Below are positions 8,393 through 16,059 of a stretch of 64,000 bases of DNA, piece after piece (the stretch's first letter is position 1; each line of letters opens with the position of its first letter). Position numbers and translations under genes: made by a program. The DNA is taken from positions 433,074 to 497,073 of the forward strand of contig NZ_FNFB01000002.1 in the NCBI RefSeq assembly GCF_900100395.1. Reading direction: 5' to 3'. Under the pieces are notes generated by a model that was given only the letters and a program-made list of their open reading frames with translations, was not told the origin of the DNA and did no database searches. Source of the DNA: Nonomuraea maritima. Its GTDB lineage: Bacteria; Actinomycetota; Actinomycetes; Streptosporangiales; Streptosporangiaceae.

Positions 8393-9013
8393 ATGAGCCT
8401 GGATCATCTCGTCTACGCCACGCCCGACCTGGAGACGACCACGACCGAGCTGGAAGAGCTGCTGGGCGTGCGTGCCGCGCCCGGCGGCCGGCACCCCGGC
8501 TTCGGCACCCGCAACCGGCTCGTCGGGCTGGGCGGGCGCAGCTACCTGGAGATCATCGGGCCCGACCCGGAGCAGGAGGCGCCGGCCGGGCCGCGGCCGT
8601 TCCTGATCGACACGCTGGGGTCGCCGCGGCTGGTGGGCTGGGCGGTGGCCGTCGACGACATCGACGCGGCGGTGGCGCACGCGCGCGAGCACGGCTACGA
8701 CCCGGGCGACCCCGAGGAGATGTCCCGCCGCACGCCCGACGGCGGGCTGCTCAGCTGGCGGCTGACGCCGCCGCAGCGGGCGGGACACGACGGGCTGGTG
8801 CCGTTCCTCATCGACTGGGCCGGGATGCGGCACCCCACGGAGAGCGGGCCTGAGGTGGTCGACCTGGTGTCGCTGCGGGGCAGCCACCCCGACCCCGAGG
8901 CGGTGCGCCGCGACCTGGCGGCCCTCGACGTGCGGCTCGACCTGGACGAGGGCCCCAACCCTGGGCTGACCGCCGTGCTGCGCGGGCGGCACGGCGAGGT
9001 CACCCTGGCGTAG
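8393..9013 (+). CDS. VOC/glyoxalase-like protein
   Basis: This 206-residue protein belongs to the vicinal-oxygen-chelate fold. It starts with LDHLVYATPDLETTTTELEELLG, the classic first module, followed by FGTRNRLVGLGGRSYLEIIG. The second module is more divergent. It fits the glyoxalase_3 (DUF) subgroup seen in actinomycetes. Metal ligands appear reduced to the early His and the ELEI-type Glu. The ATG at 8393 is preceded by a GGGG-containing stretch. The gene runs codirectionally behind the GNAT gene, 20 bp apart, and is convergent with the DMT gene (3 bp gap). Reaction unknown. Confidence 0.85.
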   Translation: MSLDHLVYATPDLETTTTELEELLGVRAAPGGRHPGFGTRNRLVGLGGRSYLEIIGPDPEQEAPAGPRPFLIDTLGSPRLVGWAVAVDDIDAAVAHAREHGYDPGDPEEMSRRTPDGGLLSWRLTPPQRAGHDGLVPFLIDWAGMRHPTESGPEVVDLVSLRGSHPDPEAVRRDLAALDVRLDLDEGPNPGLTAVLRGRHGEVTLA

Positions 9014-9016
9014 AGC

Positions 9017-9943
9017 TCAGGCCAGGTCGGACGCCGTGGACGACGACCGAGGCGCCGAGCCGGCGTCCACCGGCTCGCGCACGGTGACCACCGAGGGCTC
9101 TCCCTTGGGCGCGACGGGTTCCGCGTGGTGGTCGGGGGCGAGCCGGCCCAGCGTGATCGTGCCGGCGATGGTCAGCGCGCCGGCCAGCACGGCGGGCACG
9201 GCGCTCGACGGGCTCGTCGGCAGCGGCTCGCCGAGCAGGATCGCCCCGGCGAGCACGGAGGTGATGGGGTCGACGACCTGGACGCCGGCGTAGGCGATGC
9301 CGAAGTAGCCCACGGCGTACGAGCGCTGCAACAGCACCACCGCGCAGACCAGCAGCACCGGGATGGCCAGGGTGAACCAGTGGAGCAGCCGCCCGAGATC
9401 TCCCTCCAGCCCGCCGCCGACCACGCGGACGAACGTGGACACGCTCGCGGTCGCCACTCCGGCCCCCACCGACAGCAGGATCGCCTTGCTCGCGCCGCGG
9501 GCGCGTCGCGCGAACACCTGCGTCACCAGCGTGATCACCGCGATCACACCGATGAACGTGACCCCCGCGCCGTCGCTGAGCCGCGGCGTGACGTTGTGCG
9601 CCGGCACCAGCAGCATGAGCCAGAGCAGGCCCACGGCGACCGCGAGCGAGCCGAGGATCTCCGCTCGGTACGGCCTGCGTCCGTACATGAACGCGGCCAG
9701 CGGCACGGCGAACACCAGCGTGGCCACACTGATCGGCTGGACGACGACCAGCGGGGCGACGCTCAGCGCCACGGCGTGCAGGCACGCGCCGGTGAAGCTG
9801 ATGATGCCGCCGACCCACCAGCGCGGGCGCCGGACCAGCTTGAGCGAGGCGCCCTCGGCCACGGCCTCGAACTGCTGCAGCGCCGCGCCGAGCGCGTAGC
9901 CGAGCGCCCCGACCAGGGCGATCAGCATGCCGGCCCAGATCAT
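9017..9943 (-). CDS. DMT superfamily membrane transporter
   Basis: This 308-residue membrane protein has about nine or ten hydrophobic helices in two repeats. It begins with WAGMLIALVGALGYALGAA. A hydrophilic C-terminal tail of about 45 residues ends in a serine-rich stretch. The pattern resembles NIPA/EamA-like DMT carriers, including the QPISVATLVFAVP and VDPITSVLAGAILLGEPL loops that recur in this superfamily. It should sit in the cytoplasmic membrane. Substrate and direction are not visible. Confidence 0.85.
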   Translation of the reverse strand: MIWAGMLIALVGALGYALGAALQQFEAVAEGASLKLVRRPRWWVGGIISFTGACLHAVALSVAPLVVVQPISVATLVFAVPLAAFMYGRRPYRAEILGSLAVAVGLLWLMLLVPAHNVTPRLSDGAGVTFIGVIAVITLVTQVFARRARGASKAILLSVGAGVATASVSTFVRVVGGGLEGDLGRLLHWFTLAIPVLLVCAVVLLQRSYAVGYFGIAYAGVQVVDPITSVLAGAILLGEPLPTSPSSAVPAVLAGALTIAGTITLGRLAPDHHAEPVAPKGEPSVVTVREPVDAGSAPRSSSTASDLA

Positions 9944-10072
9944 CGTGGCCCGTGTGGGAGCAGGGATCCTTCCAGGAGCATTGACCCAGCTTATGAGGTC
10001 GGCGGGGGTCGAGAATCATCCTTTCGATCGATAAACCGAGTTAAGTCCCTCACGAAAGGTCCCTGATCCTGC

Positions 10073-10090
10073 GGAAACCTCGGGGTTTCC
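10073..10090 (-). terminator. Short hairpin terminator after VOC gene
   Basis: A 7-bp stem (GGAAACC with GGTTTCC) and 4-nt loop lie 9 bp beyond the stop of the minus-strand VOC gene. It is short, so only modestly supported. Confidence 0.5.
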
Positions 10091-10098
10091 GGTGACCG

Positions 10099-10473
10099 TC
10101 AGGACTTCTCGGGGCAGACGCAGAAAACGTGTCCCTCGGGGTCGCGCAGGACGACCCAGCCCACGCCCTCCTCGGTGATCCCCGGCTGGAACTCGGGCTT
10201 CACGGCCCCCAGCTTCAGGTAGTCCTCCACCGCCTGCTCCACGTCCGGGACGCGGAAGTCGAGGTGGAACTGCTTGTCGGGGCTCGGCCACTCGACCGGC
10301 GTGCGGTCGGCGACGCGGCCGAAGTAGATGCTGGTGACGCCGTCGCTGAGAGCGGCGTAGTTCTCGTCGGCGTAGGTGATCTCCATTCCGGTGACCTCGT
10401 GGTAGAAGCCGGCCAGGGCCTTGGGGTCGGCACAGTCGATGGTGGTGGCAAGAAGCCGTGCTTTCGTCGTCAT
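10099..10473 (-). CDS. VOC family protein (glyoxalase/bleomycin-resistance-like)
   Basis: This is a 124-residue single-module VOC protein from ATG 10473 (MTTKARLL). It has the two beta-alpha-beta units expected: ATTIDCADPKALAGFYHEV, then LDFRVPDVEQAVEDYLKLGA, and the closing VVLRDPEGHVFCVCPE. The final Glu and the DPEGH motif are typical of this family. Such proteins bind or modify small hydrophobic compounds, and no specific ligand can be inferred. A longer in-frame ATG upstream at 10503 would add ten residues but has no better ribosome site. Confidence 0.9.
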   Translation of the reverse strand: MTTKARLLATTIDCADPKALAGFYHEVTGMEITYADENYAALSDGVTSIYFGRVADRTPVEWPSPDKQFHLDFRVPDVEQAVEDYLKLGAVKPEFQPGITEEGVGWVVLRDPEGHVFCVCPEKS

Positions 10474-10550
10474 GCGGACCAGGCTCGCAGCCATACCTGC
10501 CATCTTCTGTCAGGTACGCCGAAGGTACGCGGAAGGTGCGTGGGGAACGC

Positions 10551-10583
10551 GGAAAGGGCCGCGCCAGAGACGCGGCCCTTTCC
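10551..10583 (-). terminator. Intrinsic terminator of the PRC-barrel gene
   Basis: A perfect 13-bp stem (10551-10563 with 10571-10583) and 7-nt loop CCAGAGA lie 14 bp beyond the PRC-barrel stop codon. The stem is GC-rich with an AAA/TTT pair near the base. Confidence 0.85.
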
Positions 10584-10597
10584 CTCACGGCACCGGA

Positions 10598-10942
10598 TCA
10601 CCCGGGAAAGCGGCTGTAGTAGTCGCCCAACCGCTCGCGGTACTCGGGCTCCTTGAACGTGCCCTCGTCGAACTCGGGCGCGGCCTTGATCTCGGCCTTG
10701 GTACGCGCCACGTACACGTTCCGCTCCTGCGGATCGATGTTCGTGATCATCCGGGCCGGGAGCAGGACCTTCTTGCCGAAGATCCACGGGCCGGTGTCGA
10801 CGATCACGTAGCTCTCGCCGACCTCGTACGTCGCCTCGTCGACGGACCCGATCCTGCCGTCGGTCGCCTGGACGTGGTACCCCACGAGATCCAGCGCCTG
10901 ACCGCGGTCGTAGACGTCAGGACGATAGTTCCAGAGCTCCAT
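10598..10942 (-). CDS. PRC-barrel domain protein
   Basis: This 114-residue protein starts at ATG 10942 (MELWNYRPDVY) behind a GGGAGAG ribosome site. The longer upstream reading frame lacks such a site. Residues 15-75 form a PRC barrel (LVGYHVQATDGRIGSVDEAT, VDTGPWIFGKKVLLPA). This is the small beta barrel also found in RimM and photosynthetic reaction centre H subunit. A C-terminal acidic/basic tail ends in YRERLGDYYSRF. Standalone actinobacterial copies are often stress-induced, and that is the likely class here. Confidence 0.9.
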   Translation of the reverse strand: MELWNYRPDVYDRGQALDLVGYHVQATDGRIGSVDEATYEVGESYVIVDTGPWIFGKKVLLPARMITNIDPQERNVYVARTKAEIKAAPEFDEGTFKEPEYRERLGDYYSRFPG

Positions 10943-11040
10943 CGGGCTCTCTCCCTCTCTCTTCCGTCTTGTTCGGGCAAAACCCTCTCTACCCGAGAGC
11001 GCTCCGGTAAACGGGTCGCAAGCACATCGGCCGGGCACGC

Positions 11041-11046
11041 TAGGGT
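11041..11046 (+). promoter_or_regulatory. -10 box of leaderless promoter for the leader peptide/EamA transcript
   Basis: TAGGGT is followed by exactly six bases and then the ATG of the short leader ORF. This is the canonical spacing for a leaderless actinobacterial transcript starting at that ATG. No clear -35 box is visible. Confidence 0.5.
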
Positions 11047-11052
11047 GCGCAC

Positions 11053-11094
11053 ATGGCGCGATTTCTCATCTGCTCCCCGCCGCCGGCCCTTTAG
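11053..11094 (+). CDS. Putative 13-residue leader peptide (MARFLICSPPPAL)
   Basis: ATG GCG CGA ... CTT TAG encodes MARFLICSPPPAL, directly at the predicted transcription start. Three consecutive proline codons near the end are a classical ribosome-pausing signal. The Ala-Leu codons (GGCCC) can pair with GGGCC in the terminator-like hairpin 60 nt downstream. The ORF is too short to be a conventional gene. Its placement 100 bp upstream of the EamA exporter, with alternative RNA pairings between, suggests cis-regulation by transcription attenuation. What the ribosome senses (prolyl-tRNA supply, EF-P activity or a translation inhibitor) is unknown. Confidence 0.55.
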   Translation: MARFLICSPPPAL

Positions 11095-11145
11095 CGGGCG
11101 GCTTGTGCTGACGTTCCGGGTCTGACCGATCCGGGAGTGGTTGCT

Positions 11146-11166
11146 GCCCGCACACCGGGCCCTTTT
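11146..11166 (+). promoter_or_regulatory. Candidate attenuator hairpin upstream of EamA gene
   Basis: GCCCG pairs with CGGGC around a CACAC loop and is followed by CCTTTT, a short intrinsic-terminator shape. Its 3' arm can alternatively pair with the leader ORF end. A competing 6-bp hairpin within the leader spans 11079-11102. Predicted by eye only. Confidence 0.4.
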
Positions 11167-11194
11167 CCACCACTCCTTCCGGAGAACTCCTGTC

Positions 11195-12067
11195 ATGACC
11201 CACGTCTCCGCCCGGCGGGGCGCCCTCTACATGTCCGTGTCCGCGGCCGCCTGGGGCACCGGCGGCGCCGCCGGCACCCTGCTCCTCGACACCGCCCACC
11301 TCGGTCCGGTCGCCGTCTCCCTCTGGCGCTACCTCGTCGGCGCCGCCCTCCTCCTCGCCGTCACCCGCCCACGCCTCCCGGCCGGACGCATCGAGGCCCG
11401 TACGGTGCTGGTCGGGCTCGGGATGGCCGTCTACCAGGCGGCGTACTTCGCCTCGATCGCCCACTCCGGGGTCGCCCTCGCGACGGTGGTGACCATGGGC
11501 GCCACCACCGTACTCACCGCGCTCGGCAGCCGGTTCCTGTTGCGCGAGCGGCTCGGCGGGGTGGCGCTCGGCGCCATGGCCGCCGCCGTCGCCGGGCTGC
11601 TCCTGCTCACGGGTGAGCAGGCCCTGCAGGCCCGTACGTCCTCCGTCACCGGCATCGGGTACGCCCTGGCCTCGGCCGCCGGGTACGCCGGGGTGACCCT
11701 GTACTCCCGCCGCCACAAGGACGACGACCCGCAGGCCGCGGCCATCGGCGGGTTCGTCGTCGGGGCGCTCTGCCTGGCGCCGTTCGCGCTGTTGGAAGGC
11801 GTGGTGCCCGAGGTCTCGTGGACGTCGGCGGCGCTGCTCGTCTACCTGGGGGCGGTGCCGACCGCCCTGGCGTACGCGCTGTTCTTCCGCGCGCTGAGGG
11901 TCCTGCCCGCCACCACGGCATCGGTGATCTCGCTCGGTGAGGCGGTGGGCGCGGCGGTGCTCGGCGTCGCGCTGCTCGGCGAGCGGCTCACGCCCCTGGC
12001 CTGGGCCGGATGCGCGCTGCTGCTCGCCGCGGTCACGGTGCTCGCCGTACGGTCCGACGCGGCGTGA
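11195..12067 (+). CDS. EamA/DMT family transporter (RhtA-like exporter)
   Basis: This 290-residue protein has ten hydrophobic helices in two EamA repeats. Landmarks are YMSVSAAAWGTGGAAGTLLL at the first helix, PVAVSLWRYLVGAALLL, and in the second repeat VPTALAYALFFRALRVLPAT, then SLGEAVGAAVLGVALLGERL. These match exporters of amino acids or small metabolites (RhtA/YdcZ-like). The start is ATG 11195 behind GGAGAA. Longer upstream frames run through the leader. Regulation is probably by the leader-peptide element upstream. Confidence 0.92.
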   Translation: MTHVSARRGALYMSVSAAAWGTGGAAGTLLLDTAHLGPVAVSLWRYLVGAALLLAVTRPRLPAGRIEARTVLVGLGMAVYQAAYFASIAHSGVALATVVTMGATTVLTALGSRFLLRERLGGVALGAMAAAVAGLLLLTGEQALQARTSSVTGIGYALASAAGYAGVTLYSRRHKDDDPQAAAIGGFVVGALCLAPFALLEGVVPEVSWTSAALLVYLGAVPTALAYALFFRALRVLPATTASVISLGEAVGAAVLGVALLGERLTPLAWAGCALLLAAVTVLAVRSDAA

Positions 12068-12217
12068 TGTGACGGCCGGCACCACCGGATGCGCCGGCGG
12101 ATGGGTTAAGGTCCGGTACGGCGACGCTGGCCGTATCGTCGCTCCGCTCCTTTGACGGCAGACCCTTGGCGAGGGAACAGAGGGAACGGTGTCGGCGAAG
12201 CGTGCGTTGGAGGAACT

Positions 12218-14419
12218 GTGGCCTCATTCAAGGGAATAGTGCGGAACCTCCTGGACCGGCCGGGAGGCGTCCCGCTGGCTCCCTACCAGAAGATCGTCAA
12301 GGCGGCGGACGCCCGGGCCGAGCGCGTCCGCGCGCTCGGCGAGCTGACGGCTCCCGACATGACCGACCTGGCGGAGTTCTGCGCCGTCGCCCGTGAGGCG
12401 GCCGACCGCACCCTGGGGCTGCGCCCCTACGACGTACAGCTGCTGGGCACGCTCGCCCTGCTCGACGGCAAGGTCGCCGAGATGGCCACCGGCGAGGGCA
12501 AGACCCTCTCCGGGGCCATGGCCGCGGCCGGGTACGCGCTGCAGGGCAAGCGGGTGCACGTGATCTCGGTCAACGACTACCTGGCCCGCCGCGACGCCGA
12601 ATGGATGGCCCCGTTCTACGAGGCGCTCGGCGTCAGCGTGGGCTGGGTCGACCAGAACTCCACGCCGGAGGAGCGGCGCGCCGCCTACGCCGGCGACGTG
12701 ACGTACGGGCCCGTCAGCGAGATCGGGTTCGACGTGCTGCGCGACCGGCTGCACACCGACGCGCAGCAGATCGTCGTCCCCGCGCCCGAGGTCGCTCTGG
12801 TCGACGAGGCCGACTCGGTGCTCGTCGACGAGGCCCGCGTGCCGCTCGTCATGGCCGGCTCCACCGACCCGGGCAACGCGGTGCCCGAGATGGCGGCCCT
12901 CGTCCGGCAGCTCGTACGCGGCTACCACTACGAGATCGACGAGCAGTCCCGCAACGTCTACCTCACCACGAAGGGCGCCGACAGCGTCGAGAACCTCCTC
13001 GGCGTCCAGCTCTACGACGAGAACGAGCCCGGCACCCTGATCGAGCTCAACCTGGCCCTGCACGCCCACGCCCTGCTGGCCCGCGACGTCGACTACATCG
13101 TCCGCGACGGCAAGGTGCAGCTCATCAACGCCTCGCGCGGCCGGGTGGCGCTGCTGCAGCGCTGGCCCGACGGCCTGCAGGCGGCGGTGGAGGCCAAGGA
13201 GGCGCTGCCGCCGAGCGAGAAGGGCGAGATCCTCGACTCCATCACCATCCAGGGCCTGATCCGCCGCTACCCGCAGATCTGCGGCATGACCGGCACCGCG
13301 GTGGCGGTCAGCGAGCAGCTCGGCGAGTTCTACGGGCTCAAGGTCGCGGTGATCCCGCCCAACCGGCCGTGCGTGCGGGTCGACGAGCCCGACCGCATCT
13401 ACCCGACCGTGCCCGACAAGGACGCGGCCCTGGTGGAGGAGATCCAGGAGGTCCACGAGACGGGCCGGCCGATCCTCATCGGCACGCTCGACGTGGCCGA
13501 GTCGGAGAACCTCGCGAGGCTGCTGCAGCGGCGCGGCCTGGAGCCGGTCGTGCTCAACGCCAAGAACGACGCCGAGGAGGCCTCGATCATCGCCAGGGCG
13601 GGCGAGCGCGGCGCGATCACGGTCTCCACGCAGATGGCCGGCCGCGGCACCGACATCCGCCTCGGCGAGGGCGTGGCCGAACTCGGCGGCCTGTACGTGA
13701 TCGGTTCCGGCCGGCACGCGAGCAGCCGCCTCGACGACCAGCTGCGCGGGCGCGCGGGCCGCCAGGGCGACCCGGGCGGCTCGGTGTTCTTCGTCAGTAT
13801 GCAGGACGACCTGATCATCCAGTTCGTCCCCGACGAGCGTCCGCCGGCCGCCGACGCCGACGGCGTCGTCCGCCACCGGCGCGGCGCGTACCTCGTCGGG
13901 CACGCGCAGCGCGTGGCCGAGGGCGTCAACCTGGAGATTCACCGCAACACCTGGCGCTACACCCGGCTGCTGGAGCAGCAGCGGGAGCTGATCCTGGAGT
14001 GGCGCGACAAGGTCCTGCACGGCGACGCCGCCTCCAGGGCACTGGCGACGGCCGCTCCAGAACGCTGGGCGTCCATGCCCGAGGACACCCGCGACGAGAC
14101 CGCCCGCCAGATCGTGCTGCACGCCATCGACAACTGCTGGACCGCCCACCTGGCGTTCCTGACCGACCTTCGCGAGGGCATCCACCTGCGGGCTCTCGGC
14201 CGGATGAGCCCGGTCGACGAGTTCCAGCGGGAGGCGGTGGCCGAGTACAAGTCGCTGCAGGCCGAGGTCGAGCGGCGCTCCGTCGAGTCGTTCGAGGCGG
14301 CCGAGCCCGACCTGCGGCGGCCTACGGCGACGTGGACGTACCTGGTGCAGGACAACCCGTTCGGCACCGAGTGGGACCGCATCCTGAAGCGGGTGTCGGC
14401 GGCGACCAGGCGCGGCTGA
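12218..14419 (+). CDS. secA2: Accessory Sec system translocase SecA2
   Basis: This is a 733-residue SecA-type ATPase beginning at GTG 12218 behind GGAGGA. The longer frame from 12152 lacks a ribosome site. Walker A MATGEGKTLSGAM is at 89-101, the DEAD motif VDEADSVLVDEAR at 195-207, and later motifs ICGMTGTA, STQMAGRGTDI and DDQLRGRAGRQGDPG are intact. It is about 170 residues shorter than housekeeping SecA1 and has no C-terminal linker or Cys-rich zinc domain. Both are hallmarks of SecA2, which exports a restricted protein set through SecYEG. It stands alone, with no SecY2 or glycoprotein substrate in the window. Confidence 0.93.
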   Translation: MASFKGIVRNLLDRPGGVPLAPYQKIVKAADARAERVRALGELTAPDMTDLAEFCAVAREAADRTLGLRPYDVQLLGTLALLDGKVAEMATGEGKTLSGAMAAAGYALQGKRVHVISVNDYLARRDAEWMAPFYEALGVSVGWVDQNSTPEERRAAYAGDVTYGPVSEIGFDVLRDRLHTDAQQIVVPAPEVALVDEADSVLVDEARVPLVMAGSTDPGNAVPEMAALVRQLVRGYHYEIDEQSRNVYLTTKGADSVENLLGVQLYDENEPGTLIELNLALHAHALLARDVDYIVRDGKVQLINASRGRVALLQRWPDGLQAAVEAKEALPPSEKGEILDSITIQGLIRRYPQICGMTGTAVAVSEQLGEFYGLKVAVIPPNRPCVRVDEPDRIYPTVPDKDAALVEEIQEVHETGRPILIGTLDVAESENLARLLQRRGLEPVVLNAKNDAEEASIIARAGERGAITVSTQMAGRGTDIRLGEGVAELGGLYVIGSGRHASSRLDDQLRGRAGRQGDPGGSVFFVSMQDDLIIQFVPDERPPAADADGVVRHRRGAYLVGHAQRVAEGVNLEIHRNTWRYTRLLEQQRELILEWRDKVLHGDAASRALATAAPERWASMPEDTRDETARQIVLHAIDNCWTAHLAFLTDLREGIHLRALGRMSPVDEFQREAVAEYKSLQAEVERRSVESFEAAEPDLRRPTATWTYLVQDNPFGTEWDRILKRVSAATRRG

Positions 14420-14425
14420 TCCGCC

Positions 14426-15022
14426 TCACGGCCATTTGGGGTCGCCCGACGGCTTTACGGGCCCGTCGAGCACGCCCAGCCGCTCCAGCAGGGTGATGAA
14501 CGTGGTCGCGTACGGCGAGTCGGCCGTCACCGCGGCCACGCGCGGCCAGTCGACCTGCTCGCGCAGCGCGCGCACCTGCGCCAGCAGCGCGCCGTAGTCG
14601 CAGGCGTGCTCCGACAGCGGCAGCAGCCACGAGATGACGAGGTCGGTGGCCTGCAGCACGGGCACGATCACGGCCGACGCCTTGAGCGGCTCGGCGCGGT
14701 CGAGCAGCTCGTCGGTGATCGGCAGGTCGGACACGCGGTAGATCAGATCGACCAGCCGGCCTTCGTCGTACGCCTTGACCAGCCAGTCCTCGGGCGGTTT
14801 GGCCGTCTGGAAGCCGATGGCGCGCAACGCTTCGAGGGCGGCGGGCACGTCGTGCTCGGTGAGGACGAAGTCGACGTCGTGCAGCGACGGCGCCGCGCCT
14901 CTGGCGTACGCGGCGCAGCCTCCCGCCAGCGCGAACTTCACTCCGTGGTCCTTCAGCCCGGAGCTGGCGCGCTTGAGCGTGTCCAAGATCGCATCGGTGA
15001 CAGCGTGCCCGTGGCTGCTCAT
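14426..15022 (-). CDS. Nucleotidyltransferase-fold protein
   Basis: This 198-residue protein has a minimal nucleotidyltransferase signature: ALAGGCAAYARG near residues 31-42, followed by DVDF at 49-52, then a long alpha-helical tail. This arrangement (GG...D-x-D) is shared with the DUF6036/AbiEii-like superfamily. Some members transfer nucleotides to tRNA or protein and act as toxins, while others are uncharacterised housekeeping proteins. No antitoxin-like partner is adjacent. It is convergent with secA2 (7 bp apart). Function is not assigned. Confidence 0.75.
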   Translation of the reverse strand: MSSHGHAVTDAILDTLKRASSGLKDHGVKFALAGGCAAYARGAAPSLHDVDFVLTEHDVPAALEALRAIGFQTAKPPEDWLVKAYDEGRLVDLIYRVSDLPITDELLDRAEPLKASAVIVPVLQATDLVISWLLPLSEHACDYGALLAQVRALREQVDWPRVAAVTADSPYATTFITLLERLGVLDGPVKPSGDPKWP

Positions 15023-15093
15023 GCGGTCGGGCTACCCAAACTATGGTCAAGTAGGCGTTGAACGTGAGGTCTTCCGGGTAACCCGGGCGGCCG

Positions 15094-15558
15094 TCAGCAC
15101 CGGGCGTCCTCCAGGGCGTCGGCGAGAGTCACCAGAGCGGCGCCGAGCAGCACGGTGTCCTTGATCAGGAACTGCCCCACGATGGACAGTTTCGGGGCCT
15201 TGTGGTTCTCCTGCCAGACCCCGGGGGTCGTGGCCAGGAAGCTGAGCGTGGTGGCGAACATCCCGGCGGCACCGAGGCTGCCGAGCGCCGAGGCGCGAGG
15301 GGCGAGCGGCTTGGCCGCGATCAGCGTGCCGAGCGCGATCTCGGCCACGCCGATGAGCCTGGCGAGCCGCTGCTCGCCCAGCTTGGTGACGAGTGGCGCG
15401 AACATCGGATGCGAGGTGACCAGGGCGCGGATGTTCTCGACCTCGTAGTCCTCGAACTTGAGCCGTCCGATCCACACCAGGTTGAGCGCGAGTGCCGCGC
15501 GGAGCGTCGAGAGCCCCGCGGTCCGCAGGCACGTGGCGGGCGTGCAGCGCTTCCTCAT
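15094..15558 (-). CDS. DUF417 (YkgB/RclC-like) membrane protein
   Basis: This 154-residue protein has four predicted membrane helices and the DUF417 motifs NLVWIGRLKFEDYEVENI (helix 1), GVAEIALGTLIAA, and SFLATTPGVW. The final block, KLSIVGQFLIKDTVLLGAAL, is also characteristic. E. coli RclC, in the same family, helps resist reactive chlorine species. That role is only a possibility here. An intergenic stretch of about 210 bp follows on its 5' side. Confidence 0.88.
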   Translation of the reverse strand: MRKRCTPATCLRTAGLSTLRAALALNLVWIGRLKFEDYEVENIRALVTSHPMFAPLVTKLGEQRLARLIGVAEIALGTLIAAKPLAPRASALGSLGAAGMFATTLSFLATTPGVWQENHKAPKLSIVGQFLIKDTVLLGAALVTLADALEDARC

Positions 15559-15767
15559 TCCGGTATCCCTTCAGCGGGCGAATGCAACGAATACGCTGTC
15601 CAGCCACCGAGGCGACTAACCAAGGGCGAGTTCAAGGCTTGCTGATGTCCGCGACAGCGCCTGTACGCCCGAGACGAGGAAATAACCGAAGGCCATAGAA
15701 AGGCGGCAGTTCCTGGCAAGGGATGAGAAACATGTTAAGCCGCTGATGCTGAGGGCAGTGGCAGCTC

Positions 15768-15917
15768 ATGGTTACTTTGCTCTGGATCATCGCCGTCATT
15801 CTCGTCATCGCCGGGATCTACGTGATCCTGGCCAGGCGCGACATCCTCTGGGGGATCGTGCTGATCGTCCTCGGGCTCCTCGTCGGGCCCGGTGGTGTCA
15901 GCATCTTCAATGTCTAG
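15768..15917 (+). CDS. GPGG-motif small membrane protein
   Basis: This is a 49-residue ORF starting MVTLLWIIAVILVIAGIYV, with two hydrophobic helices separated by LARRDILWG and ending in GLLVGPGGVSIFNV. The LVGPGG near the C terminus is the defining motif of a small-protein family widespread in actinomycetes, whose function is unknown. A GAGGG ribosome site lies about 12 bp upstream, and a strong hairpin follows the stop. Confidence 0.85.
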   Translation: MVTLLWIIAVILVIAGIYVILARRDILWGIVLIVLGLLVGPGGVSIFNV

Positions 15918-15952
15918 GGACGTCGCCACGGTTTTTCCGTCACCCATGACCG

Positions 15953-15991
15953 GCGTCGCTGGGCCGGTCCACGAGAACGGCCCAGCGACGC
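15953..15991 (+). terminator. Terminator after the GPGG gene
   Basis: A perfect 14-bp stem (15953-15966 with 15978-15991) and an 11-nt loop lie 35 bp after the GPGG stop codon and before the PP2C phosphatase gene. Confidence 0.8.
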
Positions 15992-16059
15992 TGACCACCT
16001 TTGACTGAAATATCAGCACGTAAGCCTCTTATTTCCCCTGCCAAGGGCAATAGACGCAT

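Noticed and set aside
14426..15022. AbiEii-type toxin-antitoxin system
   Set aside because: The nucleotidyltransferase motif is present, but no antitoxin-like gene is adjacent and the neighbour is a DUF417 membrane protein.
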